From NCBI GenBank assembly GCA_033557835.1, contig JAWQRO010000063.1, forward strand, positions 1-64,000: a stretch of DNA of 64,000 bases, given 5' to 3'. This DNA comes from Helochares maculicollis. Taxonomy: Eukaryota; Arthropoda; Insecta; Coleoptera; Hydrophilidae. The translations under genes and the position numbers were made by a program. A model generated the notes under the pieces. The model saw nothing but the letters and a program-made list of their open reading frames with translations. It was not told the DNA's origin and did no database searches. How positions within the stretch are numbered: position 1 is the stretch's first letter; every line of letters begins with the position of its first letter. This document shows, piece by piece, positions 1 through 14,100 of this stretch.

Positions 1-2029
1 TATAGTTTAATTAAATTTTGGTGGAATATATTTTTAATCAGGTTAAACACAGGTTTGGCTAATTCGTTCTTACATTATCCGTAATTTAACACCACTAAAA
101 CACAAATTACTACTTTTAAGTAAGTTGTTTCAGTAAACTGACCATTAGCAAATGAAATCTACCTTCGTGACGAGAATATCGATGAGGTAAAGATGAATGT
201 CGTCAACTTATTAAGGTCACGTGTTATGCCGTTGCCTGCCATCTAAACAGATTGTAACCTTAAAAACGTTTAGTGTTTGTAAAGTGAGATAATATTTACG
301 AAATCATACATTGCTGTTTATTTGATAAACGGTGAGCCAGCGTGAGCATATTTTGTTACTTTCTTGTATAATTGCTTGGATGACAGCTAAACAAAGAAAG
401 TGTCCGCAAATCTGGCAACGTAGTTAATTGGTGCTAACTGTTAGTGACTGTCAATGCCATTTAAAGACCTCTATCCAAGTAGCTTCTAAATATTTACGAT
501 AGTTTGTTCAAATTAACTTTTTTAACTACGAAGTCATGTTTTGTAAATTATCTGGAATGCTTTGGGAGGTTTGGTGTTTCATAAGTAAGTTGATTTCATA
601 TAATATTACCTTCATTCATGTAAATCTTAACACACAATAATTTCAATGACATATTCCAATAAATGAATCTGAACACGTAAGAAACTGTTGTAAGTTGTGT
701 TATTTCAACAACGAACAAATGGTTTGAATTCGAAGCTATCTGCTTCAACTTCTACTTTGTGTATGCAAACAGATTAAATCGTAGAATTGCGCTTATGAGT
801 GTTATCTTTTTGGGTTATAAACGTTTAGTTTTGAAACTTATTTTAACAGAGCATAGTTTGTAGCTGTAAAACAACAACGGTTTAAAATTATAATAAAACG
901 ATCTACTTCTAGTATGCAGAGAAATGAAAAATTCCTGTCAAAACAATATCAACGCGGCATTATACAATTTACTTTAAAAGTAGTTATAACAAATGGGATA
1001 CACTAAATACTTCTGTGAATCTGTTCATTTGAGACTGAGATTTTTAAATATAATTTTGATTAAAATTGGAATAAGAAATTAGTCGTTGCATCAACTATGT
1101 CAATGAGAAATGTTGGAAGTATTATAATTTCCTAACATCAAGAAATAAAAGTTAAAAGTTTTATAAAATATAAAACACATGATTGTGTTAACATTTCAAG
1201 TTAGAAAAGTAACTTATTGAAATTGTATTTGAGCTACCATAACGCAGAAATTCAAACTTTTACTTGCCTGTTACTTAAAAAATAGTTTTCTGCCAAATGG
1301 ACTATTAATGCTAGTACCCAGATAATGGGAAATAAATAATCCAACATTGAAGAGCCGTAATTCAATTAGTTTTCAAATCTCGGACTCATTGAAAAATTTT
1401 ATACCTAAAATTTACTTACAGGAGCCGCCCTTTTGACAACACCTGTATATCAGATAATTCATTATCTCCATTTAAACAAGTAGTTACTGTGTTATATTAT
1501 TGTCATAATTTTAACCAGAATAGTCGCAAAATCTCCAGCAACCATTTACTATGGGGCTTATAATCCTTTAACTGAACATTAATACTCTAAAGATTGAATA
1601 TGTAAAAATATTGTTTGCATTTATGGTGAAAACTTCCCACATAATTTCAACTTATTAAAATTAGAATTAAGGAAACGATTTGTATAAAGAAAACAGCACT
1701 CATAAATCAAGAGAGGAGAGAGTGGCGATATTCTTCATAATAAATTAAGCAAAATATTGCCTGCGCATTTGGCACGGAAAATTCTAATCTAGCGTTGTAC
1801 CATCACGTTATATAGTAATTAAAGAGAAACAAATGAAACGATGCAAACTCTTAAAAAGCAGGCCTATATATTTACATTTTAATAAAAGGTTTTTAACTAA
1901 CAATGAAAGATAAGTTTTACTTGCTTCAGGTGATGGATTAAATTTATAAATTTGCATTTATAATTACGAATTGACCTAACTGTACTGATATGGTTCCAGG
2001 GGGTTGCGTGACAGTACCAGAGTATTTCC
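1..2029. other. AT-rich sequence, no gene seen
   Basis: I see no coding exon, RNA gene or clear repeat on either strand. If exon 1a is real, its promoter should be near the right end, but I cannot point to a TATA box or initiator. Confidence 0.5.
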
Positions 2030-2137
2030 ATGGGGCAATGCACCTCTCGTAAGGCCGCAGGCGCCTTCGCAGCTTCTGCAGCAGTCACACACCAGAAGAA
2101 ACCGTCCGCCATGCATAAACACAAGAAGCTTCAAGAG
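2030..2137 (+). CDS. CCSER gene, candidate first coding exon 1a (MGQC start)
   Basis: A 36-codon open exon in an unusually GC-rich patch. It starts at ATG 2030 (MGQCTSRKAAGAFAAS) and ends in GAG followed by a GTAAGG donor at 2138. It ends in phase 0, exactly what the acceptor before 25066 needs. The MGQC start fits N-myristoylation at Gly2 with possible palmitoylation at Cys4, which would anchor this isoform to membrane; that is inference. The rest is basic (HKHKK). It lies 23 kb from the next exon, so it could belong to another gene, but I see no other plus-strand coding exon between. Confidence 0.55.
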
Positions 2138-5100
2138 GTAAGGCTTGCGTCAATTTTTTTGAAACTTACACCCATATTATTCAGTTCGTGCTAGCGGAAC
2201 TGGGCATTCGTTCTATGTGTGAATTAGGCATGAAGTGTAGTGCTACAACTCGTGTTTGTACGCTACCTAGATTGAATAGCTTCTTTAGCTAACAAAAGCT
2301 GACATGCTATAATGAAATGTAAAAATAATACGCTGTTAAACACGTCTTGTTAAGATTGCGTTTTCTTGAATGCCTCATTCTCGTATTCAAGAATGAGTAG
2401 GAAGGTTTTCTTTAACTTGATGATCTTGCTTCGCCGAGCTGTCGTGAATGGCAGTGTTTTAAGTAGGATTTAGAAACTCCTTGCAAATACTGTGTGAAAA
2501 ACAAAACTATCGTATTGCCAGAAAATGTTTTCTTCATTCGACGTGAAAATTAATGTATACGCCTAATTTAATTTAAGTATTTTTGCGATCCTATTTCAAA
2601 TGAATCACGTCCTGAGATTTGGTATCTTCATCACTATTTGCTTCTAGACTCGATTTGTTGTTTTTTTTTATGATTCTACCAGTTTCAAGATATTCGCTAT
2701 ATTTATTATAGATTCTACATATTAGAGTGGGGCTCTTTCCACAATTTGAAGTGTTTAAACTAAGTTATAAAAATTCACACAAAGAGAAAATTCCGTAAAT
2801 AATGAATCAAATTTTATCAAATAAACATTTACTACATGATTTTTGTTTTAAATTAGGGCTTAGTTGTATGTCTGATTTTAGGATTTGCAATATAAAGACT
2901 CCTATTTTATCAGCTCGTGTAAAAGTAGTCCTGAAAAATGGAATAAATGTACAGAAGTCTTCCTTTCGGTAGACGTATTCTATTTTAAACATAGTGTGCA
3001 TAGTAAATGAATTGACATAATTTTCTTCGTTCATGTGTTAGTCATAATATGTTTTTATAGACAGACAAGGACTTTTACACTTTATGTTTCAATGAAGTTA
3101 TTTATTGTTATTATTTAGTGAACGTTGCTATGTTTAGAATTACATTGTGGTTTCTTATACTCGATTTTGGGTATGATGACATAAGTATTTCAACAAGAGT
3201 TCTTATCACATTTTATATCTTGAAGCAAGTTCTATTAGTAAGATATTTCCTTTCTCTGCCGCTCATATCGACGTTGTATTTTTGTTTGTTGTTGGTTGTT
3301 GATGCGATGACCTTATTTTTTACATTGCTTCCTATTGTTCCCTAATAAATTTAGCGAATGGATAAAAACCATATCAAGCGTGTATTGTTTATGTAATAAG
3401 AAGTATCAAAATCGGCATCTGTTTGGCGAAGGAATTCTTAAACTACATAATGATTAAGTGCTATGAATTGAACTTGCTGAGCAATGATACAAGATGCTGC
3501 CTTTACCTGATTTCAACAGAATTAATTAGCGCGGCTGGACTAGATTGAAATTTCGAGATTATCTATCATAAACCTAAATGGGGTTTTTTAATAACTTCCT
3601 TTAATATTTACACTTCCGCTAATAACTTCAATATTTATAACTATTAGTCTTCGACAAAAATAAATCGGTACATTAAGACAAGCACATGTTGCTCTTGCAG
3701 ATATATAAAGAACCATATGCTCTACCATTCATCTTCACTTACCAGAAGTGACTGAGGTAAAAATAAATACATAATAAAATATTTTCAAAGCTTATAATTA
3801 CCTGTTAATTTACAACGTAGTCTTTTATATACACGTTAGTTGGCTTACAACGCTTGAACGCCGCTTATTTGTAACACTTGCATATTCACAAAAGAAATTT
3901 TAATAAAATCAACAAAATACCAAAGAAGCAAGACTAATCTGCGAATTTCTCTTCCCTAGAAATATTATTTGAACACTGTCGGCTTGCTTCTTAATTGCCC
4001 ATTAACTGGTTCAATTAATTAATTAAATGAGTGAAAAACCAAGACCTTCTGTAACAGTAAACCAATGAACAAGCTAATTATAAGATGATTACCCTAAGGA
4101 ATTTGTATAAAACCGACAAGACGATCACTTGGGAGAATGTAAGTACCATTAATATGAAGAGGGTTTGGGCCTGGTTTCGTTCTCTAGCTTGTTTGGCAAT
4201 TAGACATATTGGGTTATAAATATCTAGAGTCAATATAGATGGACGAAGGGGCCATTTAATTCAGTTATCGTTAACAAAGTCTGTTTTAGCATAGTCAAAT
4301 CTATATGTTTAAATCATCTTAATCAAATTATACGCAGATGTAAAGGGTACACTGTCATTAACAACTAATTAAGTACATATACCAGGTAATTACCAAATAG
4401 GCAATATAATTGTAAAGGTTAATGAATTATTACGTCTAATGTTACTTGCTGTGAATGCTTATACGGATAATAGCGACATTCTTGCGGTTTTATATTCTAG
4501 AGCTTTCAACTGCGCAATGAAAACCGCAGACAATTTTATAGTCGGTATTATTACATTACACTTTCTTTACTTTTGTCGATTTGATCTATATAGCACGCAC
4601 CAATGAAAGGTTTGGGGCAAAGAGTATATTTGCATAAAGAGAAGTAAAAGTTTTCGAATTTTTAGTAAATCTCTTCAGAAAACCTCTTGAACCATGTTCG
4701 ATGATTTTACAGCTAAATTCTTTTGGTATCTCATGGACCATGAGCGACTACTCTTCGTGTATTATAGTGTCTGATAATAAATTTTATGCTAATGTATTCC
4801 TATTACATTGCATATAGATTTGAAGAAAAAAAATTTTATATGTAGTAGCTGCATTTTTAAAACCATTCAATAAAGTCTATGCTTCTCTTCCCTTTCCCTT
4901 TTGTATTCAATGAGTTCTTACAGATGACCTCCCAAGTAGCTGAGTGTAGCTGGAAGCAAATTAATAAATAAAAGTTTAATAAATTTTAAGTAGTTTTAAA
5001 GAAATTAAGAACATATCTAGGCATTTGTCTTAGGGCTAACATATTAATCACCTAGAAAATTATAATGATAAAAACAGATTTACAAAATAATTAAAGAACA

Positions 5101-8100
5101 AAAGATTTTATCCTAGTTTATTTTGAAAGAAGGCAAAAAATAGGCAAATTTTGTTAGGTTTCATAAACAGGTACGCTAGATCTTTATTTGCAAGAAGAAA
5201 TAAAGTACATATCAAGACCAATAAGATCTATACAGAAAAAAATGGATTCAAAAGCGACTTTCCCAAAACACCTTTCGTTTTCTTTAAATCTTTACTTAAC
5301 TGCCAGCACATAAAATCGCAATAAGTCAACATAATACCACGTTTAGAAAACGAGAAGTTTGCAATACCGCTGTTTGCAACAAAAAGCAACATTTTGTAAG
5401 TTAGTAAGGTACTTGCCTGCCTACCGTATTTAAATTCGTTCAGCTTCTATGTATACTTATTTCCTTTACTTGAACCGTTCTCTGTATTAACGTTACAAAG
5501 TAAGGATTGTGCAAGAAAAGGAGTTCTCTTGCACTTTATTTAAATTTCGTTGAATAATGCGAAGTAATTCCGCATTCAAACTGTATAAATAATGAAGTTA
5601 TTGCCGTTTATTTCACTTCTTCCATTGAATACATTACGAATTGGAAGTGAACGTATCCACGTGACAACAGAGACAGTTTCTGTGTCCATTCTTTGTACAG
5701 TTACAAATCAATATGTATTGGGTTCGGTTAGGTTAGATCTCAAAATTTTATAAATGCTCTAAAATATTTTCTGCTGAATATTCAAACTTATTAATGAAAT
5801 TGTTAGTTAAATAAAAAAAATTGTTACAAAAAGTACGTTGTAGTAAACCAGCACATACTATTTTTGTGCTGAATTGCATACACGTACATAAACCGAGGAA
5901 AAATAACTATCCATGCCAAACTAAGATACTACAAAACTATTTCACTAGGAAGTCGAACGAAAAAGTGATTAACTCTTAATATTCTACATTTACAATTTAA
6001 ACTAACTATATATATCTAAGATTAAAAGAATTAAAAGAAAATGTGACCCATGCAGTTAATGATCCATCGAGATAAAACATGCATATCAACAGGAAGATAA
6101 TTTTAATATTTTCTTGTTAGTATACTATTTACCCGTATTAAACCTTTCATAATTTAATCTAATTGGCATAAATAAATATGCAAAAGTTTGTATATATTTC
6201 ACTTTCTCATTGTTATTGCAGTTTTGTTAGTGTGGGCGTGTTAATGTTACTCAGTTGGTATTTAGTCTAGAAAAAATTAGCAATAATGGAGCAGGCTAAT
6301 AAATATTCATTAATTATAAATATTTTATTATTTGCTCACGTGTTGCTCCTTTAAGTCAAATGAAAAGTGGGCGTAAGAGGAACTTATGAAAGACCGGTTA
6401 ACACAAAGTTTTTTAAAAGACTACGTTTAATAAAAGCGGTTTAAAAATAATGATGCCATACAATGGTAGAAATCACGACTAAATTTTTTCAGCGAAACTA
6501 TTTCTTTGTTAAATTTATCCGTACAGTTCTATTGAAATTGATGTAGACCAGCGAATAGAAATTAGGCATTTACAGCATATTACGAAATATATTCTCAGAG
6601 GTTTGGTAGTTAAAGCAAAAACGCTATATTCTCTGCGAATTGTTTGATTCGCTTATTAAACTGCGACAATGATGTACGCACTTAAACAAATTATTATAAA
6701 CATTAAAATGAAGCCCAGCCATCAGGAAGTGTTAATTCTGGCTTCGTGTTATTAATTGAATTTCTCTGTAATTATAGGTTTTTGTTTAGTAGTATAGTCG
6801 TTTTGTGACTTTCAATGCTTAATGTCCTGAACGTGTTCTTGCACGTTGAAAAAGTTATGATGAAAACGCTTTTAGCTGGGATCCAAAGGATCAATTTGTA
6901 TCTGTCGGTTGTAATACTGCACAATCAGAACCTGGCAAAAAATCTTAATCTATGCGTTTGGTGAAACAGTTAATTCTGTAAGCCATTAACTTTTTCAAAG
7001 CACAATTCTGATTTAAGTAGGCCTTGGATTTAATTATTTAATTATTTTATAATTTCTGGAAAGTTAAAATTTTGGTATTAGTATATTGAAAGTTTAAGTA
7101 TTTCTATGTATTATTTAGATTGCAGGAAAGTGAAATGACTCCTAAAGCTTCTTGTCGACGGGCGGAAAGCATATGATTCGATCTTATATTTATATATTTT
7201 TTTTGCCGGCAACTATATTACTGTGCAAATAGAGAAAAAATAGGTACCATGTACTAAAAGATTTACAAACATACGCTTATCAAAATATTTTAAAATGGTT
7301 TGTTGGCCATTACTTTTGTTAAATATGTTGCATGCCTACAAAATTTGTATATTTTAGTGCCTATTACTAATAGTTTATTTGTAGTTTAGATTTTGCACTT
7401 ATCTTTATCACGGATAGCCTTTGAATATATTTGATCAATGATACAAGCTGCGAATTTTTTTTTGTCAGGACTTTGTTTAAAGCTCTAACTCACTGCATTA
7501 TTTTCGTATTTTATAAATGAATCTTATTGGCATAGTTTTGACTGCATCGGATGTATTTTGCCAGTACTTTTTCTACAACATACTGCTTGTTATATTCTCT
7601 GCTTTTCCGCAAGTAATATTTAATATTTTAATTTTTAACTGATTATTCAAGCAAAATGGGAAATACAGTCAATTTTGATACAGCTTATTGGTTACAGATT
7701 GCAAACTGTTTGTTTAGTGCTACGCCCTAAAATCACAACCTGCATATTTTATCGGAAATATTACTTGATCAATTTTGCAAATCCCAGTACTTTATGGTCA
7801 TATAGTCACATCAAGATGTAAGTCGGCTATATTACCATCCATAAATTCTAAATAAGCAGGCTATATTCATTAACAAATAAAATCCAAGTTTAAATTGAAA
7901 TATTTATTTCATGGTCGCCTTTATTATACATATAATTAGCTTAGTAAACTCTTGGTTTTGTCTTGTTAAGACGACTAAAAGCAATGCCACTTGATAAAAT
8001 CAAAAAAATCAATTACCAGTATCGAAACAACCACTCCACGGCCATATTAATTCAAAATATTTCCACATTAAAGATGAATTAGCGTAATAAGCAACACGTA

Positions 8101-11100
8101 AAAAATGTATGAAATGTTGCAAAGGCAACAGCGGAAACGCATAGTTTCATCTTATCCGCGCATTAATCGTAGATTAATTTCCGACTGTCTCGTGCATAGC
8201 GTGGATCAGATACTAAGACATTAAGGTTCTGTATATGAAAATAAGTATGTATATGAAATTTAAGTATGTTAAGGCTCCTCGTTACCCTCTTAAAAATATA
8301 AGTATTCTTGCGGTAGATTCCATTTAATTAAACGACGGAATTACCCGTCAACTTACGGTCTACAATCAACAAATTACCCAACAAAAGATAAATAACTTGA
8401 GAAGTTTAAGGAGATTTGAAAGTAGCTACGTCTTTATCCAGGCTCCGAGCTTAGAGAGGCTCAATATATTTATGATGTCATTAAGTTAGGAGGAGAAAAA
8501 CTTAGAAATGCACGAATAACACACTCGTGAGAACTATTTATATGCAGCATGTGATGAGTTACAAGCACTTCTTGGTTAAAAGTACTTCTTGACCTGTATT
8601 TCTACGCCACTAACCTTTGCCAGTTCTTGTTTCGATCATACCGCAACGAAATGCTATTATTTGAGAAGAAATGGAGATTCCACAATAATGCTACGTGGCT
8701 AGCGAAAGGGAACTGTAATTTCATCTATTACAAATGGTAGACTTTAATATCAGATTACGTTGCACTTGTTACGGAGCCTAACACCGAACTGCACTAAAAG
8801 TAATTAATTTTTCCTTCATTGGTTGCACGTTCTTTGGTATCTCAGTGCAACATAGACATCCTGCGGCTGCTTTAAGTCCAATATAATTATTATATAAATT
8901 TAATAAAAACTGTATAAAATAAATGTAGGACGTAATATTATGCAATTTTATTGTACTACACAGGTGATTGAGTCTAATATTACCTCCACTTCTGATTAGT
9001 ATATAAATGTTGGTGTTAGCTATAGCGTAGTTGTTTGATTATTGACCCACGATTATGGAAATGTAGAGCTATGAGCAATTACAAATTATTGATATTGATA
9101 ATATTCTAGTACTATTGCATATTTTCAACAATACTTTCTAGGTACCGATCAATTTCCAAAGAGCAGTTTTGAATTTCATACTAGAAAATTTATTTTTCAA
9201 AGAAATAATTTAGTCTACTTCTAACTAAAAATACCATCAACAGTAACAGTCATTTATAATTTGACTTGTGATTTATGAATTATGATTTAATTTTTAGTCT
9301 CTCTCTCTACTCAGACATATAAAAATTATATGCAAAGGTAAATGAAAACGTATATTCTAAAAGCTATGTGTTTATTTTTGTACGCAATGCTTTCAAATCA
9401 ACATAACAGCTTACTATGCTTAACATGCGTATGTATGGAGGATTTTGTTCTCCATTAATTCAAAATGTTTTTCCACCAGGTTTTGAACGCCATTACGGAA
9501 TTAAATAGATACAATTTGGCACTGGTCTGGTGCGAGTTGATTATGACTTAACCCAATGGAAAAAACGCAAACGTTTCATTAAATCCTTCATCAATATTCA
9601 ATCCCCAAAACATTTGCGTGTTTCCGCAAAACAACGCAACAAAACAAAACTATTACCTCACGTCCCTTAGCCACGAGGAACCTACGTCAACGTAAATTTA
9701 CATACGTCACTTCAACCGGCTTTACTTTGGTATTGATTTTGGATGCAGTTGCCTTCCTTTACTTCGTCTTCATCACACGACAGCGACGTCTGGCGCCCAA
9801 AATATTGATCGGATTAGCAGTGTCTTTATAAAATATTCAAGGTCATGCATATACGCTTATACAAATCTTTATGGACTTCACGAAAAAACATACCCCAGCC
9901 ATAACATCGGCTTATTTCAGCCGACTTGAATAAGCTTTTTAGGAAGTTTCGGAAGTTGAAACTGGTAAAACCGCAGAGAACTTATATTAGCCTCTTTTTT
10001 TTGACATCGATGGCTCGCGTGGGTCTCCAATTCGGTTAAACGACGCCTGCGTCGCGACGCCGTGCACTGGTTCTGTACGATCAATTCAGTCTGTCCGACG
10101 CCGATTCGACGCACTAGCCTTTATACGATAGTTTGATATGCTTGGTCTGCTTCCCGATACGAAAATAAAGTGAATCATCGCTCATTGACACCAGTACGAG
10201 AAATTAAGGTGCATCCTGTAATCAGGAAAGTGATCCTGCAGCCCTATCAAAATGTAACTGCTGCGATTTATTTGTGTTGCAATCGAAGCTGTGTTATCAG
10301 TTTCATTACTAGTTTGCAAATAATCAATGGATAATTGTACAAGTGGTTTACTTATGGATGAGTGTCTCCCGGATTTGCAGGTAGGGATGCGTTTTTCACA
10401 ATATTTTTATTGATTTTCAAGGGGAAAATTCCAGGATGTTTAGATTTCTTTCACGATATTAAAAAATGCAGTTTGCACTTTTTCAAAAATAAAATCAAAT
10501 TATACAATTGCGATTAAAATTCTCGCGCGGAATTTATAGTTTTTAAAAGTAAAAAGTAGCAATGTAATGTAGTATTTTACACCTACGTTCTTGTGAGATT
10601 TATTTGTGTTATTTGTAGAAATATAACTTTGACGAAATTTTCATAATTTCATAAGAAAAATATTGCTTGCGTATTCACTTGTCATATAGGACGGTTTAGA
10701 TAACCAAGGCTCAACTTGACGATTGGAGCTTCGATGCGGAATGTTTCAACAGGCAATAACAATACCTTTTAATGAAATGTGTTAAATTGAAAAAAAAAGG
10801 TTCGGCTAATAATACATAATGAGGCTTATAACGGCAAAATACGGTTTAAAGTGAGATATGTGCACGCTTTAAAACTATACATAACGGAGGCAAAGTAAAA
10901 AATTATCTTAATTTCAAAAACAGTTTTCTATTACAAAAATACGCTACACATATTCTCAAACAATGTAGGAGCTTCAGTTGATTTAATTTTAATTCTCCTT
11001 TCAAAGTAACTATAAATTATGACAGTGCAAAAAACTATAATATTGTTGTTAAAATTGTCCAAATTGCAACCGGCGTAGTTTATAGAAGTAAATACATCAT

Positions 11101-14100
11101 TACGGTAACGAAAACAAATAAAAAATTAGAACATAGGAGGAAGGAAGTACAAAAATACACACCTAGCGCAAGAATTGAGCGTTACGGAAGGTCGGTCTTT
11201 ATTGGCGGAAATACGTTCAATTGTATTTATATCCACTGATGACATATTTTGATTGTCGAATGTATTCAAAAAAGAAAGCCTGGGGACAGGGGCTGAAATT
11301 GGAGGCTTATTTAAAATGGAAATCTAGGTGATATTCTTTTCTTCTCCTGCGTTATAAATTCGTTTTCGTATGGAAATTCACTTTACCACATTGGTAATAT
11401 ATTGGGGAACTGGCGGCGTATTGTATGTTTTTCATGAATTTCCATTGCACGAAATGTAAAATGCTTTTGAGTGTGGAACTTACACGAAATAAAAGTTTTG
11501 TATTTTATTTGGTGTAAAGTTTTCGCTTGTATTAAATGTATAAACCAAAATATTGCACACGAACTCTTAAATTATTACTTTATCTTCGGCTATATTTTTT
11601 AATAAAAATACTCTTGATTATTGTAGGTATTTAAAGAAAAAATCTGGTTTTTCTCCACTAAATTCTTTTAATACATATGTTGATTGCAATAAAAGTAAAT
11701 GTACATAATCTGTTTTTCAGACAGAAATTGTAATGTTTTATTAGATCATTTCAAAATGATTTATCAAAACGTTCAATGGACGCATCAAGTAAAAATCCAT
11801 AGACTTTTGGATAGTCACCATATTTTTAATACTCCTGTTTGTGTTGATTTGAAATCAATTTGTAGCTATTAGACATGTGTAAATATATATGTTTTTATAA
11901 ATTGCTTTGTAATAAATGCCTAACGAGCGCATCGTTAAGTATTTTACCCACTAGCAGCCGATACTACCGATAGACTAAAATATGTATGTGCATTTTTAAT
12001 GCCTTAGTGAAATTCAATAATGCAACCTTATTTGATATTCATTGCTCGAAATTAAGCGTAGTGTAACCATTACAATATAATATTATAAGGAGTACAAATA
12101 AGTTTCCCCCGTTTTATATAAAAATTGAATATTTATTCTAACAAAACGATAGTTTAAGCTAATTCAAAGTATTGTTCATTATTAGCAACCACTTTTTCCC
12201 ATCTCTCAGGCAGCATTCGGATTCCACATCTGAAGAACTCCTTATCTTTTGAGACTAGCCACGTATCAACCCAATTTTTGGTATCTTTATATGTTGTGAA
12301 CCGCTGCTCCGACAGATCAGACTGACCGGAACAGATAATCGTGGGATGGCGCTATGTCTGGTGAATACGGTGGGTGGGGTAACACTTCCCAGTCAAGTGT
12401 TTTCAAATAGTTTTTCACCGCAACCGCTACATGCCGACGAGCATTATCATGAAGTAGAATTATTTTGTCGTGTCTAAAATAGTACTGAGGGCGTTTTTCC
12501 TTTAGAGCACGGCTCCATCTCATCAATTGTGTTCGGTAGAGAGTTCCAGTGATTGTTTCGCTCGGATTAAGCAACTCGTAATACACCACACCCAGCTGAT
12601 TCCACCATATACACAGCATGAGTTTTTTCCGTGAGTATTCGGTTTTGCTGTGGATGTTGACGCGTGGCCAGGTTTTCCCCTATGATTTTCTTCTTTTTGG
12701 ATTGTCGTAATGTATCCATTTCTCATCCCCGGTGACGATTCGATGTAAAAAACATTTTTTTGTGCCTGGCTAGCAGCATTTCACTCATGCATAATTGACG
12801 TTCAATATCTCTTGGCTTCAATTCGTATGGAACCCAATTTCTTTGTTTATGAGTCATTCCTAATGATTTTAAACGATGGAAAACTGAGTGACTTCTAATG
12901 TGAGAGCAAGTTCCTTTTGTGTTTGAGACGAATCTTCCTCCAATAATTCTTCTAATTCTGTATCTTCGAAAATTTTAGGCCTTCCACTGCGGTCTTAGTC
13001 TTCTACATCAATATCACCGTTTTTAAAGTTTTGAAACCACTCACGACACTTTCTCTCAGTCAAAGCAGCTTCATTATATGTTTCTACGAGCAATTGATGC
13101 GGCTCAGCTGCAGATTTTTTTAAATTAAAGAAATACATTAAACGTTCTCGCAAATGACGTTTATTTGGTTCAAATTTAGACATTTTAAGCTCAAGAAAAT
13201 TATATTTTATTAGCACGGATTTACTAATATAGTAAGGTTATGTTATTTTAGAACGAACAGATTAATTTTTAAGCCGGTTATAATCTGCAAATTCTAACGG
13301 AAGCCGCGCCCCGCGACACCTTCCTTAAAACGGCGAAAACTTATTTGTACTCCTAATATATTTTGAACATGATTAATTGCAGTGAATTTAAAAACTGAAG
13401 CTGAAACATTATTTGCCGTAAAAAACAACTCCAATATGTTTTCTTTCCTCGCTACATTTGATCCGTAGAAGAACTTTGCGCTTCCTATTGGAAATTAGTT
13501 TCTGTACCTTTTTACTGTACCATCACACACGGGCGCTATTTTATAAGAACATTAAATTAATACACGTGAAAGGTAATATTTATGACCGTAACTTGTAATA
13601 GCATGAAGATAAATTAAACTTTTTCCTATTATCTACCATGTAGATACTGCTCATTTAATCTCAATGCGTTTATTTTCTGTTAATTTTGATTTATAAATTT
13701 TCTTTTTATACCTCTTTTTCCTAGATTCCACTCTAGATTCATTCATTCAACTTCATCATTAGCTTTATTAGTAATAAGGTAGCACTATTCCATTTCTCTA
13801 TTACATTCTATTAAATTCCCCTTATTTTCTGCAAACACATTTTCTCGGAGAAGTAATGAGTATTTTGAGTATTGCGAGTGGCGAGATATGTGAAAGTCCT
13901 CCATTATTATATCAAACAATATAATTGCAAAATTAGCTGAAGCTCTAAATACTTACACCATCTTCTGACAATGTCTGACACATTTAACAAAGAAGGTCGT
14001 TATAAATACCAACTCTGCGATTTTACAGCACGAGCTGTTTGCTCTTTAGTTACACCTCCACAAGTGAAAGAATCGGTTTGATGCGAACGTTCCCAGAGCC

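Noticed and set aside
1897..2124. 75-codon minus-strand frame
   Set aside because: It is antisense to the GC-rich exon 1a, which has a start codon and a good donor in the phase needed downstream.
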